Shown piece by piece: positions 18,588 to 27,534 of a stretch of DNA of 64,000 nt. The notes under the pieces are model-generated. The model had not been told where the DNA came from. It saw only the letters and a list, made by a program, of their open reading frames with translations, and did not search any database. Source of the stretch: Anaerolineae bacterium (GTDB lineage: Bacteria > Chloroflexota > Anaerolineae > Aggregatilineales > Phototrophicaceae); NCBI GenBank assembly GCA_017303635.1, contig JAFLCG010000005.1:1-64000 (forward strand). Direction: 5' to 3'. Each line of letters starts with the position of its first letter. Position 1 is the stretch's first letter. Made by a program: the position numbers and the translations under genes.

Positions 18588-20093
18588 TTAGCTCCAGCTC
18601 GCATTGAAGGTGTTCAAGGCTTCCTTCAGGCCATTCTCAAGTTCATCACTGAGAGTCTTGGTCTCGGTAATGCCCGTAGAAACCGCGGCAAACTGGGTAT
18701 TGAAGGCGCGCAGGAACCCGTTCTGCCATTCTTTTACCCGCTCAACAGGAACTGCATCCAGATAGCCCTTGGTACCGGCATAAATCAGGGCAACCTGATC
18801 AGCCAGTTGGAGTGGCTGATACTGAAGCTGCTTGAGAAGTTCGGTCAGGCGGAGGCCTCGATCCAACTGCTGCTGGGTAGCTTTGTCGAGATCAGAACCG
18901 AATGTGGCAAATGCAGCCAGCGAACGGAATTGCGCGAGGTCGAGGCGGAGACCACCAGCAACCTTCTTCATGGCTTTCGTCTGAGCATCACCACCGACGC
19001 GACTGACGCTGATACCGACGTTAATCGCAGGACGGATACCGGCGTAGAAGAGTTCAGGTTCCAGATAAATCTGGCCGTCGGTGATCGAAATAACGTTGGT
19101 CGGTACGTAAGCAGAAACGTCACCGAGCAGGGTTTCGATGAACGGCAACGCGGTCAGGCTACCGCCACCGCGTTCCTTGCTGAGTTGGGCGGCGCGTTCA
19201 AGCAAACGGCTGTGTAGATAGAACACATCGCCGGGGTAGGCTTCACGTCCCGGAGGACGGCGCATCAACAGAGAAACCTGACGATAAGCCCAAGCGTGCT
19301 TGGAGAGGTCATCATAGACCACCAGCGCATCCTTGCCATTTTCCATGAACCATTCGCCAATCGCGCAACCCGAATAGGGGGCGATATAGTTCATAGCGGC
19401 AGGGTCAGAAGCTGAAGCCACCACAACGGTGGTGTACTCCATCGCACCGTATTCTTCCAACAGGGCGACCAGACGAGCCACTTCACCCTTACGTTTGCCG
19501 ATAGCAACGTAGATGCAGTAAAGGTCTTTGCCCTTCTGGTTCAGGATGGTATCGATGGCAATGGCGGTCTTTCCGGTCTGTCGGTCACCAATAATCAGCT
19601 GACGCTGACCACGACCAACCGGGATCATCGAGTCAATCGCCAGAATACCGGACTGCACCGGACGATTTACGTTCTGGCGTTCGATCACACCAGGCGCAAT
19701 CCGTTCGATGTTATAGAATTCACTGGAAGCAATGGGACCCTTGCCATCGACAGGGACACCAAGTGCGTCAACGACACGACCCACCATGCCCATACCGACA
19801 GGCACTGAAGCAATACGACCCAGGGGACGAACATCGTCGCCTTCCTGAATTTCGTCATATTCACCCAGAATGATGACACCGACGTTATCGCGCTCCAAGT
19901 TGAAGGCCATACCGACAACGCCATTGGAGAAACGTACCAGCTCACTCATCTGAATATTTTCGAGGCCGGATACGCGGGCGATACCATCGCCGACCTCCAG
20001 CACGCGACCGACTTCGACCGACTCAATTTTCGGACTAAAGCCCTCAATCTGGTCGAGAATTGATTTAAAAATGTCCTGCGACACTTGCGCCAT
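18588..20093 (-). CDS. atpA: ATP synthase F1 subunit alpha
   Basis: The non-catalytic nucleotide-binding subunit of F1. Walker A is [13 protein letters not shown] (~170), and the conserved [20 protein letters not shown] block lies at ~280. The family signature [17 protein letters not shown] is at ~360. The 501 residues are normal. A perfect AGGAGG sits five bases before the ATG. It is the first gene of the cluster. Upstream lies a 183-bp intergenic region and then proC, so no atpB, atpE, atpF or atpH is adjacent, unlike the usual eight-gene operon. Confidence 0.97.
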   Translation of the reverse strand: MAQVSQDIFKSILDQIEGFSPKIESVEVGRVLEVGDGIARVSGLENIQMSELVRFSNGVVGMAFNLERDNVGVIILGEYDEIQEGDDVRPLGRIASVPVGMGMVGRVVDALGVPVDGKGPIASSEFYNIERIAPGVIERQNVNRPVQSGILAIDSMIPVGRGQRQLIIGDRQTGKTAIAIDTILNQKGKDLYCIYVAIGKRKGEVARLVALLEEYGAMEYTTVVVASASDPAAMNYIAPYSGCAIGEWFMENGKDALVVYDDLSKHAWAYRQVSLLMRRPPGREAYPGDVFYLHSRLLERAAQLSKERGGGSLTALPFIETLLGDVSAYVPTNVISITDGQIYLEPELFYAGIRPAINVGISVSRVGGDAQTKAMKKVAGGLRLDLAQFRSLAAFATFGSDLDKATQQQLDRGLRLTELLKQLQYQPLQLADQVALIYAGTKGYLDAVPVERVKEWQNGFLRAFNTQFAAVSTGITETKTLSDELENGLKEALNTFNASWS

Positions 20094-20276
20094 GACGGCC
20101 TCCTGCTTCCCTAGATCTCAGATGTAAATCAACCGACGCAACACATCAGCGCCGTATGACGCTGTTCAGTACCCTTTGATTGATGACTACAATGCGGCAT
20201 GAATCGCTTCAGTTTACCTGAAACAAACCTGTCTGTCCACTTTTTCACAAACGACTAATGATCGAACAGACTCCTA

Positions 20277-21116
20277 CTAATCCGGGTTACGAGCGCCTGT
20301 ACCACCGCCGAGTTCGACCGATCGTTGATAGGCCGCCCATACCGCCCGCGCAATGACTGTCCGCAAGCCCCCCTTCTCCAGATGATAGAGCGCCTCCGCA
20401 GAAGTCCCGCCAGGACTCGTCACTTGATTGCGAAGCTGTGCAGGATGCAGGCCTGAGGCTTCTGCATATTCAACAGAACCACGAACCGTTTGCAGCACCA
20501 ACTTTTCGGCATCTCGTCGGGAGAAACCCATGTGGACACCGGCATCAATCAACGCTTCCATAAACAAGAAGACATACGCCGGGCCACTTCCACTGAGGGC
20601 AGTTGCCATGTCCAGATAGCGCTCGTCTTCGACGTATATTTGCTCACCAAATGCACTGAGAAGGGTTTCCGCCTGTGCCCGCTGTGGTGGTAATACCTCC
20701 TCCGTCGCTGTCCAGACAGTGATACCCTGCCCGATCTGGGCGGGGGTATTGGGCATGGAGCGTACGACCCCGGGGTTGGCAACGCCATCGGCAATCGTTT
20801 TGATCCGCGCCCCGGCAATGATGCTCAGGACGAGTTTAGCAGTGCGTGCTCCGTGGCGTACTTCCGGCATGACATGGTCAAGCACCTGAGGTTTGACCGA
20901 GAGCACCAGAATATCAGCAGCTTCGGCAGCCTCCGCATTGTCCGTCGTCGGGCGTAAACCGTATGTTGCTGCCAATTCCTCGACACGTTCAGGTCGGGGG
21001 TCGGCAGCAATAATCTGAGCTGGAGCAACCAGCTTCTTATTCAACAAACCTTTGATCATCGACTCGCCCATCGCACCAGAACCGATGAAAGCGATGGTTA
21101 CATCCTGAAGAGTCAT
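20277..21116 (-). CDS. proC: Pyrroline-5-carboxylate reductase
   Basis: Catalyses the final step of proline synthesis, reducing pyrroline-5-carboxylate with NAD(P)H. The Rossmann motif is AFIGSGAMGESMIKG (~9-23), the substrate-domain signature is SGSGPAYVFLFMEALIDAG (~165), and the C-terminal motif TSPGGTSAEALYHLEKGG is at ~233. The length of 279 is normal. GGGGGAAC precedes the ATG. Ten bases after the MenC-like gene, it is the last of a four-gene set. The association with the racemase and acyltransferase may be incidental. Confidence 0.95.
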   Translation of the reverse strand: MTLQDVTIAFIGSGAMGESMIKGLLNKKLVAPAQIIAADPRPERVEELAATYGLRPTTDNAEAAEAADILVLSVKPQVLDHVMPEVRHGARTAKLVLSIIAGARIKTIADGVANPGVVRSMPNTPAQIGQGITVWTATEEVLPPQRAQAETLLSAFGEQIYVEDERYLDMATALSGSGPAYVFLFMEALIDAGVHMGFSRRDAEKLVLQTVRGSVEYAEASGLHPAQLRNQVTSPGGTSAEALYHLEKGGLRTVIARAVWAAYQRSVELGGGTGARNPD

Positions 21117-21126
21117 TGTTCCCCCT

Positions 21127-22287
21127 TTAGCTCATAGCAACCTGATACGGCATCTCCGCACGCCAACGGGCAGCTGCTGCCTGGAGCCGATCCCGTTGAA
21201 CCTCTACACCGATACCTGGACCAGTTGGCACACGGATGCGGCTACCAGGTTCCAGTACAAAAGGCGGTTCCGTGATGTCTGGGTTATAGTAACGGTCTGT
21301 GGCGGAAATGTCGCACGGCAAGGTTACTCCAGGCAAAGAAGCGAAAGCCAAATTAGCCGAGCGTCCGATGCCGGTTTCCATCATGCCGCCAATCCATAGT
21401 GGGACATCATTCTCAACACAGACCCGGTAAATTTCGAGACTTTCGGTGTAACCACTGACCCGCGAAGGCTTGAGGTTGATGATCTTGCAGGCACCGAGTT
21501 CAAGTGCCAGACGCACATCATCGGCAGAATGGATACTCTCATCCAAACAGATGGGCGATTTCAACTGAGGTTGGAGTTTGCTGTGTTGGAAAATATCGTT
21601 GTAACCCAGCGGTTGCTCAATCATGAGCAGGTTGAAGGTGTCGAATTCCTTGAGATGGGCAGCATCTGCCAATGTATAGGCGCTATTGGCATCCAGCATC
21701 AGCATAATGTCTGGTAGTTCAGCGCGGACACCCCGTGCCAGTTCGATATCCCAACCAGGCTTGATCTTAAGCTTGATACGACCATAGCCCTGCCCCAAAC
21801 GTTTACGAATGATCTCCAGGGTTTTCTCAACCGTTGGCTGAATACCAATACTCACCCCAACATGGGCATATCCACGGGATGCATGCCCTGCAGGCAAATG
21901 TGCAGAAAAGGCTTCTGCTAAGGACTGATTATTGGCTTTTGCCAACACATCCCAGACTGCAGATTCGATACCATGCTTGGAGAGTGGATGCCCGCGCACT
22001 TCACTGAGGAGACCTGGGACTTCAGTGGCATCATGTATCGTCTTTCCCAGTAATGCCGGAACTAGAAATTCCCGCAGGATGTGCATCGCCGTCCCATTGT
22101 TCTCGTAACTGTAACCCGGGTTGATTTCGGTTGGAGATTCTCCCCACCCGACAAGGCCATCGTCTGTGACAAGTTCGACCAATACACAGGCTTTGAAAGG
22201 TTCTTCACCAAAGCTGGTCTTCAAACGCTCGACCAACGTCATCGCAATCGGGTACAGGTTAATTTGTTTGATCGTAATTGGACGCAT
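21127..22287 (-). CDS. menC: Enolase-superfamily o-succinylbenzoate synthase / N-acylamino acid racemase
   Basis: A 386-residue member of the MLE subgroup. The capping domain spans residues 1-130, and the TIM barrel carries the catalytic KxK pair in RIKLKIKPGWD (~170). Metal ligands are Asp in LMLDANSAY (~195), Glu in LMIEQPLGYND (~220) and Asp in ICLDESIHS (~245), with the second acid/base Lys in INLKPSRVSGY (~270). These fit the OSBS/NAAAR group, which makes o-succinylbenzoate for menaquinone or racemises N-succinylamino acids. No other men genes are nearby, whereas a GNAT of the type next to racemases in D-amino-acid conversion operons lies 10 bp upstream. I therefore favour N-succinylamino acid racemase, with OSBS as alternative. 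Confidence 0.85.
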   Translation of the reverse strand: MRPITIKQINLYPIAMTLVERLKTSFGEEPFKACVLVELVTDDGLVGWGESPTEINPGYSYENNGTAMHILREFLVPALLGKTIHDATEVPGLLSEVRGHPLSKHGIESAVWDVLAKANNQSLAEAFSAHLPAGHASRGYAHVGVSIGIQPTVEKTLEIIRKRLGQGYGRIKLKIKPGWDIELARGVRAELPDIMLMLDANSAYTLADAAHLKEFDTFNLLMIEQPLGYNDIFQHSKLQPQLKSPICLDESIHSADDVRLALELGACKIINLKPSRVSGYTESLEIYRVCVENDVPLWIGGMMETGIGRSANLAFASLPGVTLPCDISATDRYYNPDITEPPFVLEPGSRIRVPTGPGIGVEVQRDRLQAAAARWRAEMPYQVAMS

Positions 22288-22297
22288 CGTTCATTCC

Positions 22298-23170
22298 TTA
22301 GGAAGAAGGCAAGTTAAGAGACAACACGTAGAAGCTTCGTTCAATACCGGTCTCACGCGTGTGAATAAAATTGGTCACGACATAGCCATTGTTGAACAGT
22401 CGCGTAAAGCCATCGCGAATATGAGTTTGCCAAGCCCGAGCAACGTCAGGATCTGCAATAACCATATCTTCATAATGGGAAGGAATCTCAACCAAGAGGC
22501 TGTCTTGATCAGCCCAGACAGACCATTCTGTAGAAGGCGTTAAAACATCATACTCATTGCAAGTTGCGGGATTAACAATCGGCACTGCCGCCCTAACGTA
22601 ATCATCCCATGAACTAAGTGGATATCCGTTATCCAAAACCTTGACGACCGCCGGAGCACTCACATGCCATTCGACCAATAGGCGATCTGAAGAGCCAAAG
22701 CGGGCTAGCCCACCGGCATCATCTGTTCCGTAGTAGTCCAGCAAGTACAGACGGCAAATCCCACGCAGTTTACGAATATTCAGGTAAGCATTGATAGAAA
22801 GCAACGAATCAAAAGTCCATGTCACCAGACCGATACCCTGCTGGATCGCTGACTGACGTTGTGCCAGTTTCAGGCGCGCCCCAATCCCGTGACTTCGATA
22901 TTCCGGCAATACAACCATTCGTTTGGAGGCAATATGCAGGCGGTCGGACAGTGGGAGATTCACATCTGGATTCAGAGCAACTTGTCCGATTAAAACTCCA
23001 ATCAAGCGATCACCATCGTAAGCACCCAAGACATGACCACCGGCATTCACAATGGAGTAAAGCATATGCCCCGGCACAACGGACTCCAGGTCAGTGCCCC
23101 AGTAAATCCGCTGAAGTTCTACGGCGGGACGCATCTCGTCAAGCTTCACTAATGGACGGATATGAATCAT
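22298..23170 (-). CDS. GNAT-fold acyltransferase (COG3375-like)
   Basis: A 290-residue protein whose first half is a GNAT domain. The acyl-CoA site reads VVLPEYRSHGIGARLKLAQR (~85-105) and is followed by TWTFDSLLSINAYLNIRKL, characteristic of predicted acyltransferases found beside MenC/NAAAR genes. The C-terminal half (~165-290) is specific to this group. The ATG at 23170 has GAAGG upstream; a TTG at 23185 is a weaker start. With the neighbouring racemase it could form a route that N-acylates D-amino acids and racemises them. The acyl donor is presumed to be succinyl-CoA by analogy only. Confidence 0.75.
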   Translation of the reverse strand: MIHIRPLVKLDEMRPAVELQRIYWGTDLESVVPGHMLYSIVNAGGHVLGAYDGDRLIGVLIGQVALNPDVNLPLSDRLHIASKRMVVLPEYRSHGIGARLKLAQRQSAIQQGIGLVTWTFDSLLSINAYLNIRKLRGICRLYLLDYYGTDDAGGLARFGSSDRLLVEWHVSAPAVVKVLDNGYPLSSWDDYVRAAVPIVNPATCNEYDVLTPSTEWSVWADQDSLLVEIPSHYEDMVIADPDVARAWQTHIRDGFTRLFNNGYVVTNFIHTRETGIERSFYVLSLNLPSS

Positions 23171-23185
23171 AGAGACCTTCGACAA

Positions 23186-24133
23186 TCAAATCCCTCGTGG
23201 TCGACGACGTAATGCGTAGCGCAGTGTGGACATACCGTTCACTTCATCTGGCAGATAGTTCAGGAGTGTATCTTCCAGGCGGCGGGGATGCACACCAAAA
23301 TGAGTAATAGTATTGCCGAGAGGTGCGGCCCGGTTCGTCGCCAGCAGATCAAGCCATTGATCAGTTACCAGGGACCGGCGAAACAGACGGCGGTAGAGCG
23401 CTGTCAACCAACGCAAAACATAAGGCGGAGTCGGTATAATCGTCCGATAGGTTCCGGTAACACGCATCACTGTATTGAGTAGATCCTCCAACGTGATGTA
23501 TTCCGGACCACCCACTTCAATGGTGGTATCAATCGAGTCAATTTGTTCAAGGCTTTCGACCAGAAGATCTACCAAGTCATCAATATAAATTGGCTGAAGA
23601 ACGATTTCCCCCTGCCCCGGCATGAGAAACACAAAAGGAGTGGCCTTAAGCATCATTGCAAGATGGTTAATGAATGCATCCCGTGGACCGAACACCAAAG
23701 CAGATCGAATAATGGTATAAGCCAAGCCGCTCGAACGAATGAGTTCTTCTTGGCGACCCTTTATGCGAAGTAAAGGATAAGCAGAGGCAGGCGTAGAACC
23801 AAGATGGCTGAGTGCAATCAATCGCCCAACGCGAGCGGCCCGCGCAGCTGCTATCAAAGCACGTGTCAAGCCCAGGTCAATTCGTTCAAGGTCGCGCAGA
23901 CTGCCCCACCACTGAGCACTCTGCAAGTGAATGATGGTATGGACGCCCGTAACAGCCTGAAACAATAGCTCTTCATCCAGCAAATTTCCCTGAACCACTT
24001 CACAGATTTCAGACTCAGGAAGCTGATGTGGGGTACCAGCTGGCAGTAGACAACGTATGGCTACCCCTTCCGCATTCAGGCGCTTGACAATATGACTGCC
24101 AATATATCCCATCCCGCCTGTGATCAGTATCAT
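23186..24133 (-). CDS. NAD(P)-dependent epimerase/dehydratase-like protein (NDUFA9-type)
   Basis: An atypical short-chain dehydrogenase of 315 residues starting at the ATG at 24133 (GGAG eight bases upstream); the frame stays open further upstream without a good start. The nucleotide-binding motif is ITGGMGYIGSHIVKRL (~4-20). The usual catalytic YxxxK is not obvious: the region reads YPLLRIKGRQEELIR, keeping Tyr and Lys in altered spacing. Such proteins resemble NDUFA9/YwnB sugar-epimerase-like proteins and often bind NADPH without known activity. The C-terminus is strongly basic. It is the first gene of the set leading to proC. Confidence 0.8.
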   Translation of the reverse strand: MILITGGMGYIGSHIVKRLNAEGVAIRCLLPAGTPHQLPESEICEVVQGNLLDEELLFQAVTGVHTIIHLQSAQWWGSLRDLERIDLGLTRALIAAARAARVGRLIALSHLGSTPASAYPLLRIKGRQEELIRSSGLAYTIIRSALVFGPRDAFINHLAMMLKATPFVFLMPGQGEIVLQPIYIDDLVDLLVESLEQIDSIDTTIEVGGPEYITLEDLLNTVMRVTGTYRTIIPTPPYVLRWLTALYRRLFRRSLVTDQWLDLLATNRAAPLGNTITHFGVHPRRLEDTLLNYLPDEVNGMSTLRYALRRRPRGI

Positions 24134-24313
24134 GTCCGCTCCAAATTGAGGGCTGAAGTATAGCAGCGGGAAGAACCTGTATAAATGCCGGGCAGCAACC
24201 AACAGGGGTATCGAGGGTTTTTGCTTACAGTTATAATCGCGGCCTATTCACTATTGAGGCACAAAATAGAGCGCATCAGCCAGTATATGGTTCGATGAGC
24301 GACGGAGGGAATT

Positions 24314-25573
24314 GTGGAAGCAAGGCGACGTGTCGTTGTCACCGGTATGGGCATCATCTGTCCAACCGGCAATAACGTCGAAGAAGCATGGGGGAATATT
24401 GCCGCCGGCAAGACTGGCATTGGCCCAATCACCCTCTTTGACACCAGTAATTTGGAGAACCACTTCGGTGGACAGGTTAAGAACTTCAATCCAGAAGATG
24501 TCTTGGGACGTCGTGAAGTTCGTCGCACTGATCGCGTGACCCAATTAGGCATGGCGGCGGCACAACAAGTCATGTCCGATGCAGGATTGGAAATCACTGA
24601 CGATAACCGCTATGACGTTTCGGTCGTAATGGGCAGCGGTATCGGCGGCATTGGTTCGATTTTCGACAGTGTAAAGACCTTCCTTGAGCGCGGAGCAAAG
24701 GCAGTTAGCCCTTTGATGGTCCCGATGATGCTGCCGGATAGCCCCTCAGCCAAAGTCTCGATGACCTATGGTTTGCGAGGTGGTAACTTTGCTATCTCGA
24801 CAGCCTGTGCAACAGGAAACGATTGTATTGGTGATGCACTGAACATGATTCGGCGAGGCCGAGCTAAAGCGGTCGTAGCCGGCAGTACAGAGGCAGGGCT
24901 GGTGAACATCGCCATCGCAGCCTTCAATAACATGACTGCGATTTCGCGCCGCAATGATGCGCCTGAAAAAGCATCCCGTCCGTTTGATATTGACCGGGAT
25001 GGCTTTGTTGTTGCCGAAGGCGCAGCCCTTTTGATGATGGAAGATCTCGACCATGCCCTCCAACGTGGTGCGAAAATCTACGCTGAAGTTTTGGGCTACG
25101 GGCAGACTTCAGATGCCTACCATATCACAGCACCCTTGGAGACGGGCGAAAGTGCCGCCAAAGCCATTGAACTTGCACTGAAAGATGCACATCTTAAGCC
25201 AGAAGACATCGACTACATCAATGCTCATGGAACCAGTACCCCATTGAACGACAAAAGCGAGACGATCGCCATCAAACGGGCACTGGGTGAAGTGGCTTAT
25301 GAAATCCCTATCAGTTCAACCAAATCCATGACGGGACACCTGATGGGAGCAGCAGGTTCAGTAGAAGCCGTGTTCAGTATCATGGCAATGAACAATAACT
25401 TCGTGCCGCCGACCATCAATCTGGACAATCAAGATCCGGAGTGCGACCTGAACTACACGCCGCATGTGGGTATCCCGCATGAGATCAATACCGTTATGAG
25501 TAATTCGTTCGGATTCGGCGGCCACAATGCCGTCGTGATTTTTGGCAAGTACCAGGCCAATGGCAAGCACTAA
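24314..25573 (+). CDS. fabF: 3-oxoacyl-[acyl-carrier-protein] synthase II
   Basis: A condensing enzyme of fatty-acid elongation. The catalytic Cys is in ISTACATGNDCIGD (~168), the two His are in NAHGTSTPLNDK (~307) and SMTGHLMGAAGS (~343), and the Lys is in STKSMTGH. The length of 419 is normal. The start is a GTG with a perfect GGAGG five bases upstream. A TATAAT at 24232-24237 could be the -10 of the fabF-fabH transcript, which diverges from the NDUFA9-like gene. It overlaps fabH by 14 bases. Confidence 0.96.
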   Translation: MEARRRVVVTGMGIICPTGNNVEEAWGNIAAGKTGIGPITLFDTSNLENHFGGQVKNFNPEDVLGRREVRRTDRVTQLGMAAAQQVMSDAGLEITDDNRYDVSVVMGSGIGGIGSIFDSVKTFLERGAKAVSPLMVPMMLPDSPSAKVSMTYGLRGGNFAISTACATGNDCIGDALNMIRRGRAKAVVAGSTEAGLVNIAIAAFNNMTAISRRNDAPEKASRPFDIDRDGFVVAEGAALLMMEDLDHALQRGAKIYAEVLGYGQTSDAYHITAPLETGESAAKAIELALKDAHLKPEDIDYINAHGTSTPLNDKSETIAIKRALGEVAYEIPISSTKSMTGHLMGAAGSVEAVFSIMAMNNNFVPPTINLDNQDPECDLNYTPHVGIPHEINTVMSNSFGFGGHNAVVIFGKYQANGKH

Positions 25574-26786
25574 TAGCAACGATAAACGACTTGAGGCGCA
25601 GCCCGCCCAACGACGTTATGCCCATATTGTTGGTTACGGAATGGCGGTTCCAGAAACAGTTCTGACCAACCGTGACCTGGAAGCTATTGTCGAAACCAGC
25701 GACGAATGGATCAGTACACGCACCGGAATCAAGGAACGGCGTATCGCCGGAGAACGTGAATCAACCGCCAGTCTGGGACTGAAAGCGGCGCGCAAAGCTC
25801 TAGGCGTAGCCAATATGTTCCCAACCGAGATTGACCTCATCATCGTGGCGACCTCGACTCCGGAGAACATTTTTCCCAGCACAGCCAGTCTGATCCAGAA
25901 CAGTCTGGGGGCCACCCGTGCAGGTGCATTTGACCTGAGCGCTGCTTGTTCGGGTTTCGTATACGCAGTGGAAATGGCAACGCAATCCATTAAGGCTGGG
26001 GGCATTCGCTCGGCACTAGTCATCGGCGCGGAGACCATGAGTCGCGTGCTGGATTGGCAGGATCGCAGCACCTGCATCCTGTTCGGAGATGGTGCTGGAG
26101 CGGTCGTCCTCAAAGCCAGCGACATCGAGGGCGGCGTCCTGTCAGCCGTACTGCGGTCAGATGGCTCGGGTGGAGATTTACTGTGCATTCCCACCGTTGG
26201 CAGCGGTGATCTCCGCAATTCAGAATTTGGTATGAATGGTCATACGCCTGGCAAGATGTACATGAATGGCAGCGAGGTCTTCAAATTCGCTACCCGTGTC
26301 ATCGGGGAGAGCATTAATCAAGCGCTGGATAAAGCAGGTCTCGATATTGAGAATGTATCCCTCATTGTTCCCCATCAGGCTAACCTGAGGATTATTCAGG
26401 CAGCGGCACGTTCACTCAAGGTCGAACCTGAACTATTCATGAGCAATGTTGACCGCTACGGCAATACTTCGGCGGCTTCGATCCCGATTGCATTATGTGA
26501 GGCCATCGCGCAGGATCGTGTCAAAGCAGGTGACTATCTTGCATTTGTTGGATTCGGAGGCGGATTAACCTGGGCCGCGATGGTGGTCCAATGGGTGGAT
26601 ACGCGCAAGGCGGAGAACATCCGCGTTCTAGCCCCTCAACGTCGGCAAGTCAGTTACTTTCTTGCCAGTGTGCGAGCCAATATCCGCAAAGCAACGCGTA
26701 CCATCGGCGAACTCACCCGGCGCATCCGACCTCGTCGTGGTCGAATGTTACGACTACGCGACAAGGTCAACCAACTGGATCAATGA
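25560..26786 (+). CDS. fabH: 3-oxoacyl-ACP synthase III with basic C-terminal extension
   Basis: The initiating ketoacyl-ACP synthase. The catalytic triad is Cys in DLSAACSGF (~127), His in IVPHQANLRI (~270) and Asn in RYGNTSAAS (~300). The conserved C-terminus GFGGGLTWAAMVVQW (~340) normally ends the protein. Here ~65 further residues follow, very rich in Arg/Lys (for example TRRIRPRRGRMLRLRDK), and probably helical and basic. There is also a ~25-residue N-terminal extension if the ATG at 25560 is used. That start overlaps fabF, so coupling is likely. The tail could bind membrane, ACP or nucleic acid; this is speculation. Confidence 0.93.
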   Translation: MASTNSNDKRLEAQPAQRRYAHIVGYGMAVPETVLTNRDLEAIVETSDEWISTRTGIKERRIAGERESTASLGLKAARKALGVANMFPTEIDLIIVATSTPENIFPSTASLIQNSLGATRAGAFDLSAACSGFVYAVEMATQSIKAGGIRSALVIGAETMSRVLDWQDRSTCILFGDGAGAVVLKASDIEGGVLSAVLRSDGSGGDLLCIPTVGSGDLRNSEFGMNGHTPGKMYMNGSEVFKFATRVIGESINQALDKAGLDIENVSLIVPHQANLRIIQAAARSLKVEPELFMSNVDRYGNTSAASIPIALCEAIAQDRVKAGDYLAFVGFGGGLTWAAMVVQWVDTRKAENIRVLAPQRRQVSYFLASVRANIRKATRTIGELTRRIRPRRGRMLRLRDKVNQLDQ

Positions 26787-26790
26787 CTAC

Positions 26791-26824
26791 AAACGAGCGC
26801 CGACAGTGGCGCTCGTTTCTTATT
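26791..26824 (+). terminator. Intrinsic terminator after fabH
   Basis: A perfect 11-bp stem (26791-26801 and 26808-26818, six-base loop) followed by CTTATTTT begins five bases after the fabH stop. It separates fabF-fabH from the sigma-factor operon. Confidence 0.85.
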
Positions 26825-26952
26825 TTGATAAGTCACCGTAACTTTTTGTGTGGAATGCCGTCGGAAGTCATGACATCGTACACAGGGGCGATTTCGCTTT
26901 TCAAGTTAGCGTGAGGCAAGAATCCATTATGTCAACAGTTGAGTGATGCTAA

Positions 26953-27534
26953 ATGATTGTGATTGTACTACCCGATATCGCTACAGAAGATCGATTGCTG
27001 GCTGCAGCACGCCGTAACGATCAGGATGCCATGATGCACATATATGATATTTACTTCCCACCCATCTATAGTTTTATCCGCTTGCGGGTCGCGGATACAG
27101 ATACGGCTGAAGATCTTGCCAGCGACGTTTTTGTACGGTTAGTGAGTGCCATGCGGAGCCGTAACGCGCCACACCACAGCCTGAGAGGATGGCTCTTCCG
27201 CGTAGCACGAAACCTAATCAACGACCACTATGGTCGGAGCCGAAAGATCACTGAAGAAGTATTGGAAGAATGGGTCCCCTCCCCCAATGATCCAGATCCC
27301 GAAGTGCAATTCTTCCGGGCACTTGATATTGAGCGCGTACGGCGGGCACTGCGTATGCTGGCGGATGACCAGCAAGAAGTCTTACTGTTGCGATTTAGCC
27401 AGATGCTCAGCTTACAGGAAACAGCAGATATCATGGGACGCAATGTCGGAGCAATTAAATCCCTTCAATTTCGGGCGGTGAATACCTTAAGACAAATTCT
27501 CGGTGAGTACCGGATGGAGGGTGAACGTGGCTAG
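26953..27534 (+). CDS. ECF-type RNA polymerase sigma factor
   Basis: A sigma-70 family factor of 193 residues with region 2 (IYDIYFPPIYSFIRLRV and AEDLASDVFVRL, ~28-70, then GWLFRVARNLINDHYGRSRK, ~84) and region 4 (DDQQEVLLLRFSQMLSLQET with a helix-turn-helix, ~135-185). An acidic linker EEWVPSPNDPDPE joins them. It lacks regions 1 and 3, as ECF factors do. The gene overlaps the next one, a membrane protein with an anti-sigma-like N-terminus, by eight bases. The pair probably forms an envelope-stress switch. Its target promoters cannot be deduced here. Confidence 0.92.
   Translation: MIVIVLPDIATEDRLLAAARRNDQDAMMHIYDIYFPPIYSFIRLRVADTDTAEDLASDVFVRLVSAMRSRNAPHHSLRGWLFRVARNLINDHYGRSRKITEEVLEEWVPSPNDPDPEVQFFRALDIERVRRALRMLADDQQEVLLLRFSQMLSLQETADIMGRNVGAIKSLQFRAVNTLRQILGEYRMEGERG

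Noticed and set aside
24244..24597. Minus-strand frames opposite fabF
   Set aside because: They overlap the fabF start and N-terminal domain, which has a perfect ribosome site and family motifs.
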